A stretch of 64,000 nt of DNA from positions 62,001 through 126,000 of the forward strand of contig NZ_QYUL01000002.1 of the NCBI RefSeq assembly GCF_003590795.1, read 5' to 3'. Positions 50,465 through 58,933 of the stretch are shown piece after piece. The notes under the pieces are model-generated. The model worked only from the letters and a program-made list of their open reading frames with translations, was not told the origin of the DNA and ran no database searches. This DNA comes from Azospirillum cavernae (GTDB lineage: Bacteria; Pseudomonadota; Alphaproteobacteria; Azospirillales; Azospirillaceae). How positions within the stretch are numbered: position 1 is the stretch's first letter; each line of letters starts with the position of its first letter. The position numbers and the translations under genes are program-made.

Positions 50465-52542
50465 CGCAGCAGACCCAGCATTTCCAAACGGTCGGCGGTC
50501 TCGATCTCGTGACACCGCCGATCAAGCGCAACCCCGGCGCGGCCATCGGCGGTGTGAACTACGAGCCCCGCCTCGAAGGCTACACCCGCATCGCTGGCTT
50601 CGAACGCACCGATGGGCGGCCCCTCCCCTCCTCCGCCACCTATTGGGTCCTGCCCTTCGACGCGGGCTCCGCCGTCATCGCCGAGGGCGCGACCGTCACC
50701 GGCGCGACCAGCGGCGCCGTCGGCGTCGCCCTGATCGATGGGGTGGTCGAGAGCGGGAGCTACGGCGCCAGCGACGCTGTCGGCCATCTGGTGCTCACCG
50801 CCGTGACCGGCGCCTTCCAGGACAACGAGGCGCTCCAGGTCGCTGGCATCACCAAATGCAGCGCCGTCGGCGCCGCGACCGCGCGGGGCGCCTTCAACGA
50901 CGCCGACGACCGGACGTGGCTGCGCGACGCCATCGCGACGGCGCGCGCCAACATCGCGGCTGTCCCCGGTTCCGGCCCGATCCGGGGCGTCTGGAAGCAC
51001 GAGGGCATCCTCTACGCCTTCCGCGACAACGCAGGCGCCACGGCCTGTGTGATGCACAAGGCGACGGCGGCGGGCTGGGTGGCCTGCCCGCTCGGCAACC
51101 GGGTGACGTTCGTCACCGGCACGGGCGTCATCACCGAAGGCCAGACGGTCACGGGCGGAACCTCCGGCGCCACGGGCGTGGTCACGCGGGTGGCGGTGCG
51201 TTCCGGCGACTGGACCTCCGGCAACGAGGCCGTGGGCCAACTGGCGTTCGCCACCATCACCGGCGCCTTCGTGATCGGCGAGGCGCTGAAGGTGGGTGGC
51301 GTCACGAAGGCCGTCGCCAACGGCGGCTCGTCAGCGATCACGCTGCTGCCGGGCGGGCGCTTCGAATTCACCACCTACAATTTCACGGGTCTCGCGGGTG
51401 CGGCTCGGATGTATGGCTGCGATGGCGTGAACCCGGCGTTCGAATGGGACGGGGCGGTGTTCATGCCGATCCTGACCGGCATGACGCCGGACGCGCCGAG
51501 TCACATCGCCGCGCACGCCAATTATCTGTTCCTCAGCTTCCAGGCCTCCGACCAGTTCAGCGGCCTGGGCGATCCCTATGCGTGGTCGGTGCTGAGCGGC
51601 GCTGGAGAACTCACCATCGGCGAGACCATCACCGGCCATGTCGCGGGCTATGCCGGCACGCTGGTGATCTTCGGCCGCAACCGCATCGGGGTGCTGTACG
51701 GCACAGTGTTTAGCGGCGCCAACGCCGACGGCGAGCTGAAGATCATCACCGAGGAGGCTGGCGCCATCGAATGGTCGGTGCAGGCCATGGGTCAGCCGAT
51801 CTTCCTCGACGACCGTGGCGTGCGCAACCTCGCCTCCGTGCAGGAGTTCGGCGACTTTCAGGCCGGCACGCTGTCCCGCCTGATCAAGCCCCACCTCGAC
51901 GCCAAGCGCCGGGCCGACGCCGGGGTGGTCGCGTCGCTGCGTGTCCGCGACCTCAACCAGTACCGGCTCTATTGGAGCGACGGCACCGGCTTGGTGATGG
52001 ACCTCAGCGGCGCCGGACCCGCCTTCATGCCGGTCAAGATCAACATGGTCGTGCGATGCGCCGTGTCGGTTGAGGGGGCGGACGGAGCGGAGGAGCTGTA
52101 TTTCGGCTCGGATGCTGGCTTCGTCCATCGCATGGACAGCGGAGCCAGCTTCGATGGCGACCCCATCGCGGCCTATGTGCGTCTGGCCTTCAACCACCTT
52201 GGCGCGCCCACGCTGAACAAGCGCTTTCACAAGGCGACGGTCGAGGTTTCGTCGGCGCCCAACACCACCCTCTACGCGTCGGCCGATTTCGGCTATGGCG
52301 ACCCTGACCTTCCATCGGCGGCCGAGCAGACGTTCGATGTGGCCGGCGGGGGTGGCTTCTGGGACGAGGCGGCGTGGAATGAATTTTACTGGTCCACGCC
52401 GGTGGAGGGCACGGCCGAGGCGTACATCGACGGCAGCGGCGTCAACGTCTCGCTCGCCATCGGCACCGAAGCGACCCATGAGGCCCCGCACACCATCCAC
52501 GGCCTGACGCTCCATTCCAGCGCACGGGGGCTGAAGCGATGA
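50461..52542 (+). CDS. Tail tubular/stabilisation protein with duplicated module
   Basis: A 693-residue protein. It opens FQTVGGLDLVTPPIKRNPGA (typical of podoviral tail-hub/nozzle proteins that follow the adaptor). Two homologous insertions of about 68 residues lie at 71-138 and 221-288; both contain TVTG(G/A)TSGA... TGAF...EAL.V(A/G)G(I/V)TK. The middle and end are beta-propeller-like (AHANYLFLSFQASDQFSGLG, then LRVRDLNQYRLYWSDGTG). It is likely the tail nozzle. Confidence 0.72.
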   Translation: MTQQTQHFQTVGGLDLVTPPIKRNPGAAIGGVNYEPRLEGYTRIAGFERTDGRPLPSSATYWVLPFDAGSAVIAEGATVTGATSGAVGVALIDGVVESGSYGASDAVGHLVLTAVTGAFQDNEALQVAGITKCSAVGAATARGAFNDADDRTWLRDAIATARANIAAVPGSGPIRGVWKHEGILYAFRDNAGATACVMHKATAAGWVACPLGNRVTFVTGTGVITEGQTVTGGTSGATGVVTRVAVRSGDWTSGNEAVGQLAFATITGAFVIGEALKVGGVTKAVANGGSSAITLLPGGRFEFTTYNFTGLAGAARMYGCDGVNPAFEWDGAVFMPILTGMTPDAPSHIAAHANYLFLSFQASDQFSGLGDPYAWSVLSGAGELTIGETITGHVAGYAGTLVIFGRNRIGVLYGTVFSGANADGELKIITEEAGAIEWSVQAMGQPIFLDDRGVRNLASVQEFGDFQAGTLSRLIKPHLDAKRRADAGVVASLRVRDLNQYRLYWSDGTGLVMDLSGAGPAFMPVKINMVVRCAVSVEGADGAEELYFGSDAGFVHRMDSGASFDGDPIAAYVRLAFNHLGAPTLNKRFHKATVEVSSAPNTTLYASADFGYGDPDLPSAAEQTFDVAGGGGFWDEAAWNEFYWSTPVEGTAEAYIDGSGVNVSLAIGTEATHEAPHTIHGLTLHSSARGLKR

Positions 52543-53246
52543 GCAACGACTATTTCACCCACGAGAACCCGGAGGCGCGGCGAACGGTTGCGCGCGCCGA
52601 GAGCGTGAACGGCACGTTCCAGGCGATTGAGGCTGGATTCGACAAGCTGCCCGCCGAGGGCCAGGTCAAGCGCGGGACCGTCAGCTACGGCGCCGACAGC
52701 GGGATCGCGAACGCCTATCGGGTGACGCTGCCGTACCCTCCAACCTCCTACACCGAGGGCATGGAGGTGTCGTTCAGGGTCGGCGTCGGCAACTCCGCCG
52801 CGAGCACGGTCGACCTCTACGGAGCCTCTGGGGCGTTGCTGGGCGTGAAGCCCATCCGTCGGCAGGATGGCGGCGACACGGTCGTCGGCGACATGCCGAC
52901 CGGCAGCATGACGACTCTGCGCTACGACGGCTCCACGTTCCGTATCGTCAGCGTCGGCGCGATGATCACCAAGCCCCAGTTGGATGCGGCTATCGCCAAC
53001 GCCGTCCTCCCGGTGGGTTCGGGTCAGGTGAAGATCACGGGCAACGACGCGGTCGGCCAATACCTTGATGGCGCGGTGGCCGTGACCGCGCCGATGACCA
53101 AGACGATCCAGAACCCTGGCGCCGACGAGGCGCTGCTGCTCGGCATCGACCCGCTCGCCATCACCAACCTCTCCGCCGGTCTGCGGGCCACCATTGAGCG
53201 CGCCGCGCGCCGCTCTTCCATCGCCTTCGACGGCGCCAAACTCTGA
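52539..53246 (+). CDS. Tail fibre/attachment-region protein
   Basis: A 235-residue protein with a beta-rich central region (MEVSFRVGVGNSAASTVDLY). Its N-terminus, YFTHENPEARRTVARAESVN, has a short helix seen in virion-anchoring domains of tail fibres. It overlaps the nozzle gene by 4 bp. It is probably a fibre or fibre-base component. Confidence 0.62.
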   Translation: MSNDYFTHENPEARRTVARAESVNGTFQAIEAGFDKLPAEGQVKRGTVSYGADSGIANAYRVTLPYPPTSYTEGMEVSFRVGVGNSAASTVDLYGASGALLGVKPIRRQDGGDTVVGDMPTGSMTTLRYDGSTFRIVSVGAMITKPQLDAAIANAVLPVGSGQVKITGNDAVGQYLDGAVAVTAPMTKTIQNPGADEALLLGIDPLAITNLSAGLRATIERAARRSSIAFDGAKL

Positions 53247-53256
53247 GGATCTCGAC

Positions 53257-54009
53257 GTGGCCATCGACGCGAACGTTCCCGGCAGCTATCAAAAGTTTAC
53301 GGAAAGCCTGACCATCACCAACGGCACGAACGCAAAAATCGTTGTGGACTGCCTGCTGCCGGGTGTGGTTGCCGCCATCAGCGGCGAGATGGCCTTGCCC
53401 GGCGAACTGCTGCCGCGACAGCGCGTCTGGCAGGGTGGCGGACGGGTGATCGGCGGGTCGATCTCCAGCACCGACGGCACGGCCAAGAGCCTCCTGATCT
53501 ACGTCGGCCAGTTGCTGACGACGCAGGATGCCACGAACACGGGTGTTCTGGCCCTCACCGCCAGCGGCATTGCCCGCGCGACCGGCAGTTTCATCGCCGA
53601 CGGCTGGTCCCCCGGCAACGCCGTCATGCTTTTCGGGCCTGCGGCGGCCCGCAACGTCGGCAGCGCCACGCAGGCCAACACAGGGCTTCTCGCCATCGTC
53701 ACGGCGGTCTCGCCCCTGGCCCTGACCGTCAATGGCGCCTCGTTCACCGCCGATGCCGCACTGCCAGCCGGCGCCCGCCTGTTCCGTGTCGCCTTGCGGA
53801 CCCGCCGAGGCGTCGCGGTTAACGCAGGTTACGCTGACAATACCCCACCGACCCCGCTGATGGGCGGGGTGCAAGACCCTGCGACCTTCTCGGCGCCTGA
53901 CACCGGCTGGGAGTTGGGCCAAACGAACGCGCTGATCGTCGCCTTGTTCGCAGCCGCGAGTGCGTTGCCAGCGCGCATCGACGTGATGGCCGAAGTGGGG
54001 CTCCGCTGA
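53257..54009 (+). CDS. Tail-region structural protein
   Basis: A 250-residue protein starting at a GTG (53257) with GAGGAT upstream. It is beta-rich throughout (SLTITNGTNAKIVVDCLLPG, SKS-type turns) and alanine/threonine-rich. The end overlaps the next gene by one base. It is probably part of the fibre; no family is recognised. Confidence 0.6.
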   Translation: MAIDANVPGSYQKFTESLTITNGTNAKIVVDCLLPGVVAAISGEMALPGELLPRQRVWQGGGRVIGGSISSTDGTAKSLLIYVGQLLTTQDATNTGVLALTASGIARATGSFIADGWSPGNAVMLFGPAAARNVGSATQANTGLLAIVTAVSPLALTVNGASFTADAALPAGARLFRVALRTRRGVAVNAGYADNTPPTPLMGGVQDPATFSAPDTGWELGQTNALIVALFAAASALPARIDVMAEVGLR

Positions 54010-54686
54010 TGGGCCGCTCGCAATACACGGGCCTGCCGCGCGCACCGCATTTGATCGGCCTGCCCGCCGCAAGCATGCAAAACGGTGGCTGGAAGCCCGT
54101 CGCGGTCGAGTGCATCTACCTGTCCTCCTCCGAAATATACGCGCCGCTCTACCCGTGCGAGGTGGAAATCATCGTCATTTCTCCCGGCGGTCGGGGTTTT
54201 CTAAGCGGCGGCGGGGGCGGCGGCTGCGCCTACAAGCGCCGCCGCGTGCTACCGAACGAAAAGCTCATACTCACAATCGACCCGGGCACAACCGCCACGA
54301 ACTTTTACGATACGCGCGGCAGCATCTCGATTGACGGCGTGACCGTGACCGGCGGTCAAAATGGTTCGTCGTCGCAGGCCGCTGGCGACCCATTCGGCGG
54401 GATCGGTGGCGTCGCGACCGGCGGACAAATCAACAACAACGGTGGTCAAGGCGGTCGGTGGTCCGGCGGAGGCGAGCGCGGTGGGTCCGCCGCCAGCTTG
54501 ACGGGGCCTGGCCTGATGGCCTCCACCGCCAGCACCGGCCCCTATAGTGGTGGCGGTGGATCCGCAGGCGGCGGGCCAAGCTCGGGCGGCGGCGGGCAGA
54601 ACTACGGTGGCGGTGGCGGCGGTGGCGGTGAGGGTGGCGGCCAAGGCGGAGCGCATCTGTGCATTCTCCGGTTTATCCCAGTTTGA
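54009..54686 (+). CDS. Glycine-rich tail-tip/receptor-binding-like protein
   Basis: A 225-residue protein. The middle and C-terminus have polyglycine tracts (for example GGGGGGGGEGGGQGG near 200-215). The C-terminal end LCILRFIPV follows them, and a strand-rich N-terminal domain contains EVEIIVISPGGRG. Polyglycine sandwich domains are used by phage adhesins and needle tips. It is probably the distal receptor-binding part. Confidence 0.65.
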   Translation: MGRSQYTGLPRAPHLIGLPAASMQNGGWKPVAVECIYLSSSEIYAPLYPCEVEIIVISPGGRGFLSGGGGGGCAYKRRRVLPNEKLILTIDPGTTATNFYDTRGSISIDGVTVTGGQNGSSSQAAGDPFGGIGGVATGGQINNNGGQGGRWSGGGERGGSAASLTGPGLMASTASTGPYSGGGGSAGGGPSSGGGGQNYGGGGGGGGEGGGQGGAHLCILRFIPV

Positions 54687-54696
54687 GTGAGGCACG

Positions 54697-55371
54697 ATGA
54701 ACGCTATCTATCTCGAAGTCTCGCTGCCGACCCGCGAACCGCGAGCCGGTACTCCGGTCGTCTTGCCGGGTTGGCTGGCAGATCTCAACCTGTCCCCCGC
54801 CGAATTGGCCGATCTGACCGACCGTGGCTATTCCGACGTCGGCTATTTGCTGTTCGTGGACAATCCGCCGCCTGTCGCTCCGACCGGGTCGGTTGCCGAG
54901 CGCGCGGGCTGGACGCTGGGCGCGACGACGGCGACGCCAGCCTGGGCCGTCCGAACGCTCGACCCCGCAGTGTGGTCGGGCATCCTGTCCTCCGCTCGCT
55001 CCGCCGCCGTCGCTGCCAACAACGTCGCTGCCGGTCGGGCGCGCGAAGCCTACCTGACCGCCGTTCCCGGCCAAGCCACGACCTATGCCGCCAAGCAGGC
55101 TGAGGTGGAGCGCTGGATCGGCGCGGACCGTCCCGATGACGCGCCCGCCGTCGACTATCCGTGGGCTGGCGACCGCGCCGCGCTGCTCTCCACCACCGTC
55201 ACCGCCGTCCTGGCCAAATGGGAGGCCGTCACCGCCGCATGGGAGATGGTGGGGCGGCAGATCGAGACGGAGCGGGAGCGCGTCAACCTCGCCATCGCCG
55301 ACGCCCTGACGCCCGACGCCATCCAGGCGGCGCGGGACAGCGCCGTCTATCCAACGCCCGAACGACCCTAG
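54697..55371 (+). CDS. Tail fibre-associated protein (assembly/chaperone-like)
   Basis: A 224-residue protein. The N-terminal 80 residues are strand-rich (NAIYLEVSLPTREPRAGTPV), and the C-terminal 130 are helical with many Ala, Glu and Arg (ETERERVNLAIADAL). This two-part layout and its place after the adhesin gene suggest a tail fibre assembly chaperone. The match to a known family is weak. Confidence 0.55.
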   Translation: MNAIYLEVSLPTREPRAGTPVVLPGWLADLNLSPAELADLTDRGYSDVGYLLFVDNPPPVAPTGSVAERAGWTLGATTATPAWAVRTLDPAVWSGILSSARSAAVAANNVAAGRAREAYLTAVPGQATTYAAKQAEVERWIGADRPDDAPAVDYPWAGDRAALLSTTVTAVLAKWEAVTAAWEMVGRQIETERERVNLAIADALTPDAIQAARDSAVYPTPERP

Positions 55372-55416
55372 CGCTGAACGCGCACTCCGTTCGCAGATCC
55401 CCATCTGGAGCCGACC

Positions 55417-55590
55417 ATGCTCGACCACCCCGCCGACAACACGGCCATCGCGCTCACCCTCACCGCGCCCGGCTGGGCGGCTGTGCTCGCCGACGTCAAC
55501 GCCGTGCTGACCACCACGTCGCTCCTGCTCGGCATCGCTTTCCTGCTGTGGCGGTGGCACCGCGCCAACCGCAACGGAATCGACCAATGA
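55417..55590 (+). CDS. Small membrane protein, holin-like
   Basis: A 57-residue frame with an ATG at 55417 (TGGAG upstream). One hydrophobic helix (VLTTTSLLLGIAFLLWRW, about 30-47) is preceded by an amphipathic segment and followed by a basic tail (RWHRANRNG). It sits immediately before the endolysin remnant and overlaps its ATG, as holin genes do. It is too short for a firm call. Confidence 0.5.
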   Translation: MLDHPADNTAIALTLTAPGWAAVLADVNAVLTTTSLLLGIAFLLWRWHRANRNGIDQ

Positions 55591-55720
55591 GCAAGCCGGT
55601 TTGCCAAGCCGCCATCGACCTCGTGAAGCGGTTCGAGGGCCTGCGCCTGTCCGCCTATTTCCGCCCGGCCTCGTCAAACGCCCCGCCGCCGAGCGCGCCC
55701 TGTTCCAGAAAGGAGCCTGA
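55587..55720 (+). pseudogene. Endolysin (lysozyme) gene with internal deletion
   Basis: The first 24 codons encode AAIDLVKRFEGLRLSAYF, the N-terminus of T4/P22-type phage lysozymes with the catalytic glutamate in KRFEGL. After the junction near 55662-55673 the sequence encodes VKRPAAERALFQKGA and a stop at 55720 in a different frame; that is the usual C-terminal end of the same enzyme. The middle of the enzyme (over 100 residues in relatives) is missing. As the frame is shifted, no active lysozyme can be made. Confidence 0.72.
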
Positions 55721-55724
55721 CCCC

Positions 55725-55895
55725 ATGGCTATGAACATCGTCACCATCGCGCGCGGCGGCATGCTGGCCGGCAAGAAGCGTTACCTGCTGGCCGCCCTGG
55801 CGCTCGCCGCGCCAACCGTCGGCTATCTCACCGGCGACCTCGATCTGGCGGAGCTGTTGACCGCCATCGTCCAGGCCCTGGCCGCATTGAATTGA
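55725..55895 (+). CDS. Small membrane protein downstream of the endolysin remnant
   Basis: A 56-residue frame; AGGAG lies 10 bp before the ATG at 55725. It contains a hydrophobic helix (YLLAALALAAPTVGYLTG) and a second one (LAELLTAIVQALAALN), making it spanin- or holin-like. It is real enough by context; the function is not assigned. Confidence 0.5.
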   Translation: MAMNIVTIARGGMLAGKKRYLLAALALAAPTVGYLTGDLDLAELLTAIVQALAALN

Positions 55896-55907
55896 GGAGG
55901 GCCGGTT

Positions 55908-56732
55908 ATGGCCTACAACGCAGCAACCGGCGGCGGATCGACGTGGACGCCTGAGGATGACAAGGTCGATTCTGAGGTCTCCCGCATCACGTCGGCGGGC
56001 GGCCCCCTCATGCAGCAGGCCAAGACCGACGGTCTGGCCGGCGCGCAGCGGCGTGGCCTGCTGAACAGTTCAATGGCGGTCGGCTCCTCCCAGGCGGCGG
56101 TGCTGAACGCCGCCCTGCCCATGGCCGCGCAAAACGCGGCGCAAACCGCGCAGAAGAACCTGTCGGGCCAGGAATACGGCCAGAACCGAGGCTTGCAGGA
56201 ACAGAAGTTCGGATACGACACGGCGCTGTCCGATCAGGGATATCGGCAAAACTCGGCGCTGTCCGATCAGGACTATCGTCAGAACGCGTCGCTGTCGGAT
56301 CAAGGATACCGGCAAAACTCGGTGCTGTCCGATCAGGACTATCGTCAGAACCAGGGGCTCACCCAACTCAAGGGCGGGTGGGATTCCCGCCTTCAGGAAG
56401 AGAAGTCCGTCCAGGATAAAGCGCTCAGCGACCGCGATTTCCAGCAGAAGAAGGCGCTCCTCTACGACGACAACGTGTCGAAGGAGAAGATCGCCAGTTG
56501 GAACGTCAGCCAATACGAAAAGGATCGCGCCACGACGGCGCTGACCGCGATGGAGGGGCTGTACGCCAACGAATTTCAGAACATCGCTGGAAACGTCAAC
56601 CTGCCCGCCGAAGCGCGCAACACGTACCTGCAACACATCGCGACGTTGCGGGACAGCACGCTGAGTATGGTCGAGCAGATGTACGGCATCAATCTGACCT
56701 GGGCCTCGCCCGCAACCCCCAACGTGGCGTAA
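55908..56732 (+). CDS. Virion protein with tandem 11-residue repeats
   Basis: A 274-residue protein. Residues 107-150 consist of four 11-residue units (LSDQGYRQNSA-type) encoded by four 33-bp repeats (56226-56357), arranged as two 66-bp pairs. The rest is helical and Gln-rich, with QGLTQLKGGWDSRLQEEK and a C-terminal YLQHIATLRDSTLSMVEQMY. It is likely an internal virion or ejection protein. The repeat number may vary between strains. Confidence 0.65.
   Translation: MAYNAATGGGSTWTPEDDKVDSEVSRITSAGGPLMQQAKTDGLAGAQRRGLLNSSMAVGSSQAAVLNAALPMAAQNAAQTAQKNLSGQEYGQNRGLQEQKFGYDTALSDQGYRQNSALSDQDYRQNASLSDQGYRQNSVLSDQDYRQNQGLTQLKGGWDSRLQEEKSVQDKALSDRDFQQKKALLYDDNVSKEKIASWNVSQYEKDRATTALTAMEGLYANEFQNIAGNVNLPAEARNTYLQHIATLRDSTLSMVEQMYGINLTWASPATPNVA
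56226..56357 (+). repeat. 4 x 33-bp tandem repeat (two 66-bp units)
   Basis: Units alternate A-B-A'-B'. The A units have CTGTCCGATCAGGGATATCG or a close variant, and the B units have CTGTCCGATCAGGACTATCG. The repeat is in frame with the virion gene (55908-56732) and encodes eleven-residue units. Confidence 0.8.
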
Positions 56733-56735
56733 AGC

Positions 56736-57590
56736 ATGGAACCGCGCAGCGAGACATCCCGTCGGGGATTGGTGGCGGCGGAGAAGGCCGGGCGCGGCGG
56801 AGACCGCGCGCTTGGTCATTTGACGCCGGGCGAGCTTGTGGTGCCGCTGTCCTGTCAGACCCATGAGCTGATGGCGCTGTTCGCGCGGATCGCTCACCAG
56901 CGCGGACTGAACCCAAACCGCTTCATCGTGGGGTCGGAGGAGGCAAGCCGCAACCCGAAGACCGGGCTTCAGGAGTTCTTGGAGCGCGACAGCGGCGGGG
57001 TGGGCGACACCGGCGGGCGCAGCGGCGGCGGGCATGGCGGCGGCCATGATGGCGACGGCGCGAGCGCAGGCGGCGACGCGGGCGATGGTGGCGTCAGCGT
57101 CAGCCGCACGTCCACCCCGATGTCGCAGGATCAGCTTGCCGAGCGCGGCGTCACCAGCGTGACCGGATCGGACAAGGCCGAAGGCTTCACGCCCGGCGCG
57201 CTCGGGGTTCTGGGGTTCAATCTCGGCTCCCGCCCCAATTCCGAAGGCATGCTCGGCCTGGATGGGCCGGTTGCGGACCAACCGGCGACGCGGACGGTGG
57301 TGGGCTGGTCGCCGACCGCCGCCTTGGCGAGCGGCGTCGGGTTGGCGACCGGGTTGCCAGTTGGCTTTGTCGCCGACCAGTTCGGCCTGATCGACCCTCG
57401 GAGCTATTCCGAGGTGGCCGATCTTGGCGGCGTCGGCTCCATCCGCTCATCGGGTCAAAGCCTTGCCGATCAAAGCGTCGCCGGGTCATCTCGCGGAACT
57501 GGACAGGCTCAGGCCTCCGATCAAGAGGATGACCCCGCCGCGTCGCAGCGCCTGCGCCGTCGCGGCCTTCTGACGAGGAGGACGGCATGA
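56736..57590 (+). CDS. Phage virion protein with glycine-rich central segment
   Basis: A 284-residue protein. The opening RGLVAAEKAGRGGDRALGHL followed by TPGELVVPLS is a block found in conserved phage proteins. Residues 85-115 are almost pure Gly/Asp/Ser/His. The rest includes GFTPGALGVLGFNLGSRPNS and a basic end RLRRRGLLTRRT. It overlaps the GNAT gene by 4 bp. It is probably an internal virion protein. Confidence 0.62.
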   Translation: MEPRSETSRRGLVAAEKAGRGGDRALGHLTPGELVVPLSCQTHELMALFARIAHQRGLNPNRFIVGSEEASRNPKTGLQEFLERDSGGVGDTGGRSGGGHGGGHDGDGASAGGDAGDGGVSVSRTSTPMSQDQLAERGVTSVTGSDKAEGFTPGALGVLGFNLGSRPNSEGMLGLDGPVADQPATRTVVGWSPTAALASGVGLATGLPVGFVADQFGLIDPRSYSEVADLGGVGSIRSSGQSLADQSVAGSSRGTGQAQASDQEDDPAASQRLRRRGLLTRRTA

Positions 57591-58054
57591 TCCGCCCCGC
57601 CAAATTTTCCGACATCCTTGGCCTCGCCGACCTGATCGCGGCGACGCACCAGCGCAGCGTCTACGCCGACCGCGCCACGCTGGACGTCGCACGTTTCAAG
57701 ACCCTGTGCGTGTCGGCGATCCAGAGCCATGGCAAGGGGTCCTGCCTGTTCGTCGCCGTGAGCGATGACGGAACCATCGGTGGCTTCATTCTGGGCGTGG
57801 TGGACCGGCTCTATGGAATCGCCAAGGAGCTTTACGCCACCGACCTGTTTTTCTGCGTCGCCCCCGGGACCGACGCGCGGGCCGCGTCCGGTTTGGCTGA
57901 CGCCTTTCTCAGTTGGGCGGAACGCGCGCCGGGCGTCATCGAGGTGCGGCCCGGCGTCTCGGGCGCGGTCGAGGGGTGGCGGCGCGCCGGAACGCTTTGG
58001 GAGCGCAAGGGACTGCGCCTGGATGGCGCGATGTATGTCAGGAGGGTGCGATGA
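57587..58054 (+). CDS. GNAT-family acetyltransferase-like protein
   Basis: A 155-residue protein. It has the GNAT start IRPAKFSDILGLADLIAATH and strand-rich FVAVSDDGTIGGFILGVV, but the acyl-CoA-binding motif Q/R-x-x-G-x-A is poorly conserved. Such proteins are frequent between ejection-protein genes of podovirus-like phages. The substrate is unknown. Confidence 0.7.
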   Translation: MIRPAKFSDILGLADLIAATHQRSVYADRATLDVARFKTLCVSAIQSHGKGSCLFVAVSDDGTIGGFILGVVDRLYGIAKELYATDLFFCVAPGTDARAASGLADAFLSWAERAPGVIEVRPGVSGAVEGWRRAGTLWERKGLRLDGAMYVRRVR

Positions 58055-58920
58055 GCGGCGTCGTGAAATCGATTGGCAAGGTGTTCAAGAAGGTCGTCAA
58101 CACCGCGTCGAAAATCCTTCCCGTGGCGCTTGCCGCTGGCGCGGTGATGTTCACCGCCGGGAACGCGTTGGGGATCACGTCCAGTTGGGGCGAGGCGGTC
58201 AAGGGCGTCACCGACAGTTTGGGAGCGGGCAGCGGCCTGTCGAGCATCATCACAGGCGCAGTGACGAATGCCGGGTATGGCGCCGTGGCGGGCGCGGCGA
58301 CCAGCGCGCTGTCCGGTGGCGACGCCCTGCAAGGCGCGCAGTATGGCGCGGCGGCGGGCGCGGTTCTGGGCGGGGCCCAGGGCGCTTACGACAGTTACGC
58401 CAGCGGATCGACGCCAGCGTCCGCCGCCACCGGCAACGACGCGGCCTCCAGCGGCGCGCGGATTGAGGGTGGCGGTCAGCCAAGCGACACGCCGCAAGGA
58501 GGCGTCGCCGGGGGCGGCGCGACGATGAAGCCCGCCGTCGCGCCCAGCGCCGTGACCAGCGGCGCGGCTTCGTCCAGCGCCGACGCTGGCGCCGGCATCA
58601 TCGACAAGGGCGGATGGCTGGAACGCAACGGCGCGCTGGTCGGCAATGTTCTTCTCGGCGTGGGCAAGGGGCTTGCCGGTGCCGACGCGAACGCGCAGAC
58701 CAAGGCGCTCCAGCAGCAGGCCGACATCGTCCGCCAGAATTATGGTTTGCCGCGCGTCGGGTTGCTGACCGGAACCCAGACCACCAACACGACCGTCGAT
58801 CAAGGGCCTCCCCGCATGACGCCCGCGCAGCGCTTTAGCCCGACGGCCTACGGCGCCACCGGCCAGGGTCAATACGTCTATGACCCGAGCACGGGCCGCT
58901 ACACCCTCGTGCAGAGCTGA
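58051..58920 (+). CDS. Probable DNA ejection/internal virion protein
   Basis: A 289-residue protein; GGAGGG lies before the ATG at 58051. Its Gly/Ala-rich sequence begins with VKSIGKVFKKVVNTASKILP and hydrophobic stretches (VALAAGAVMFTAGNALG), a pattern of membrane-active internal proteins. It ends QYVYDPSTGRYTLVQS. It is followed by two similar-style genes. Confidence 0.62.
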   Translation: MSGVVKSIGKVFKKVVNTASKILPVALAAGAVMFTAGNALGITSSWGEAVKGVTDSLGAGSGLSSIITGAVTNAGYGAVAGAATSALSGGDALQGAQYGAAAGAVLGGAQGAYDSYASGSTPASAATGNDAASSGARIEGGGQPSDTPQGGVAGGGATMKPAVAPSAVTSGAASSSADAGAGIIDKGGWLERNGALVGNVLLGVGKGLAGADANAQTKALQQQADIVRQNYGLPRVGLLTGTQTTNTTVDQGPPRMTPAQRFSPTAYGATGQGQYVYDPSTGRYTLVQS

Positions 58921-58933
58921 GGAGCGACACAGG

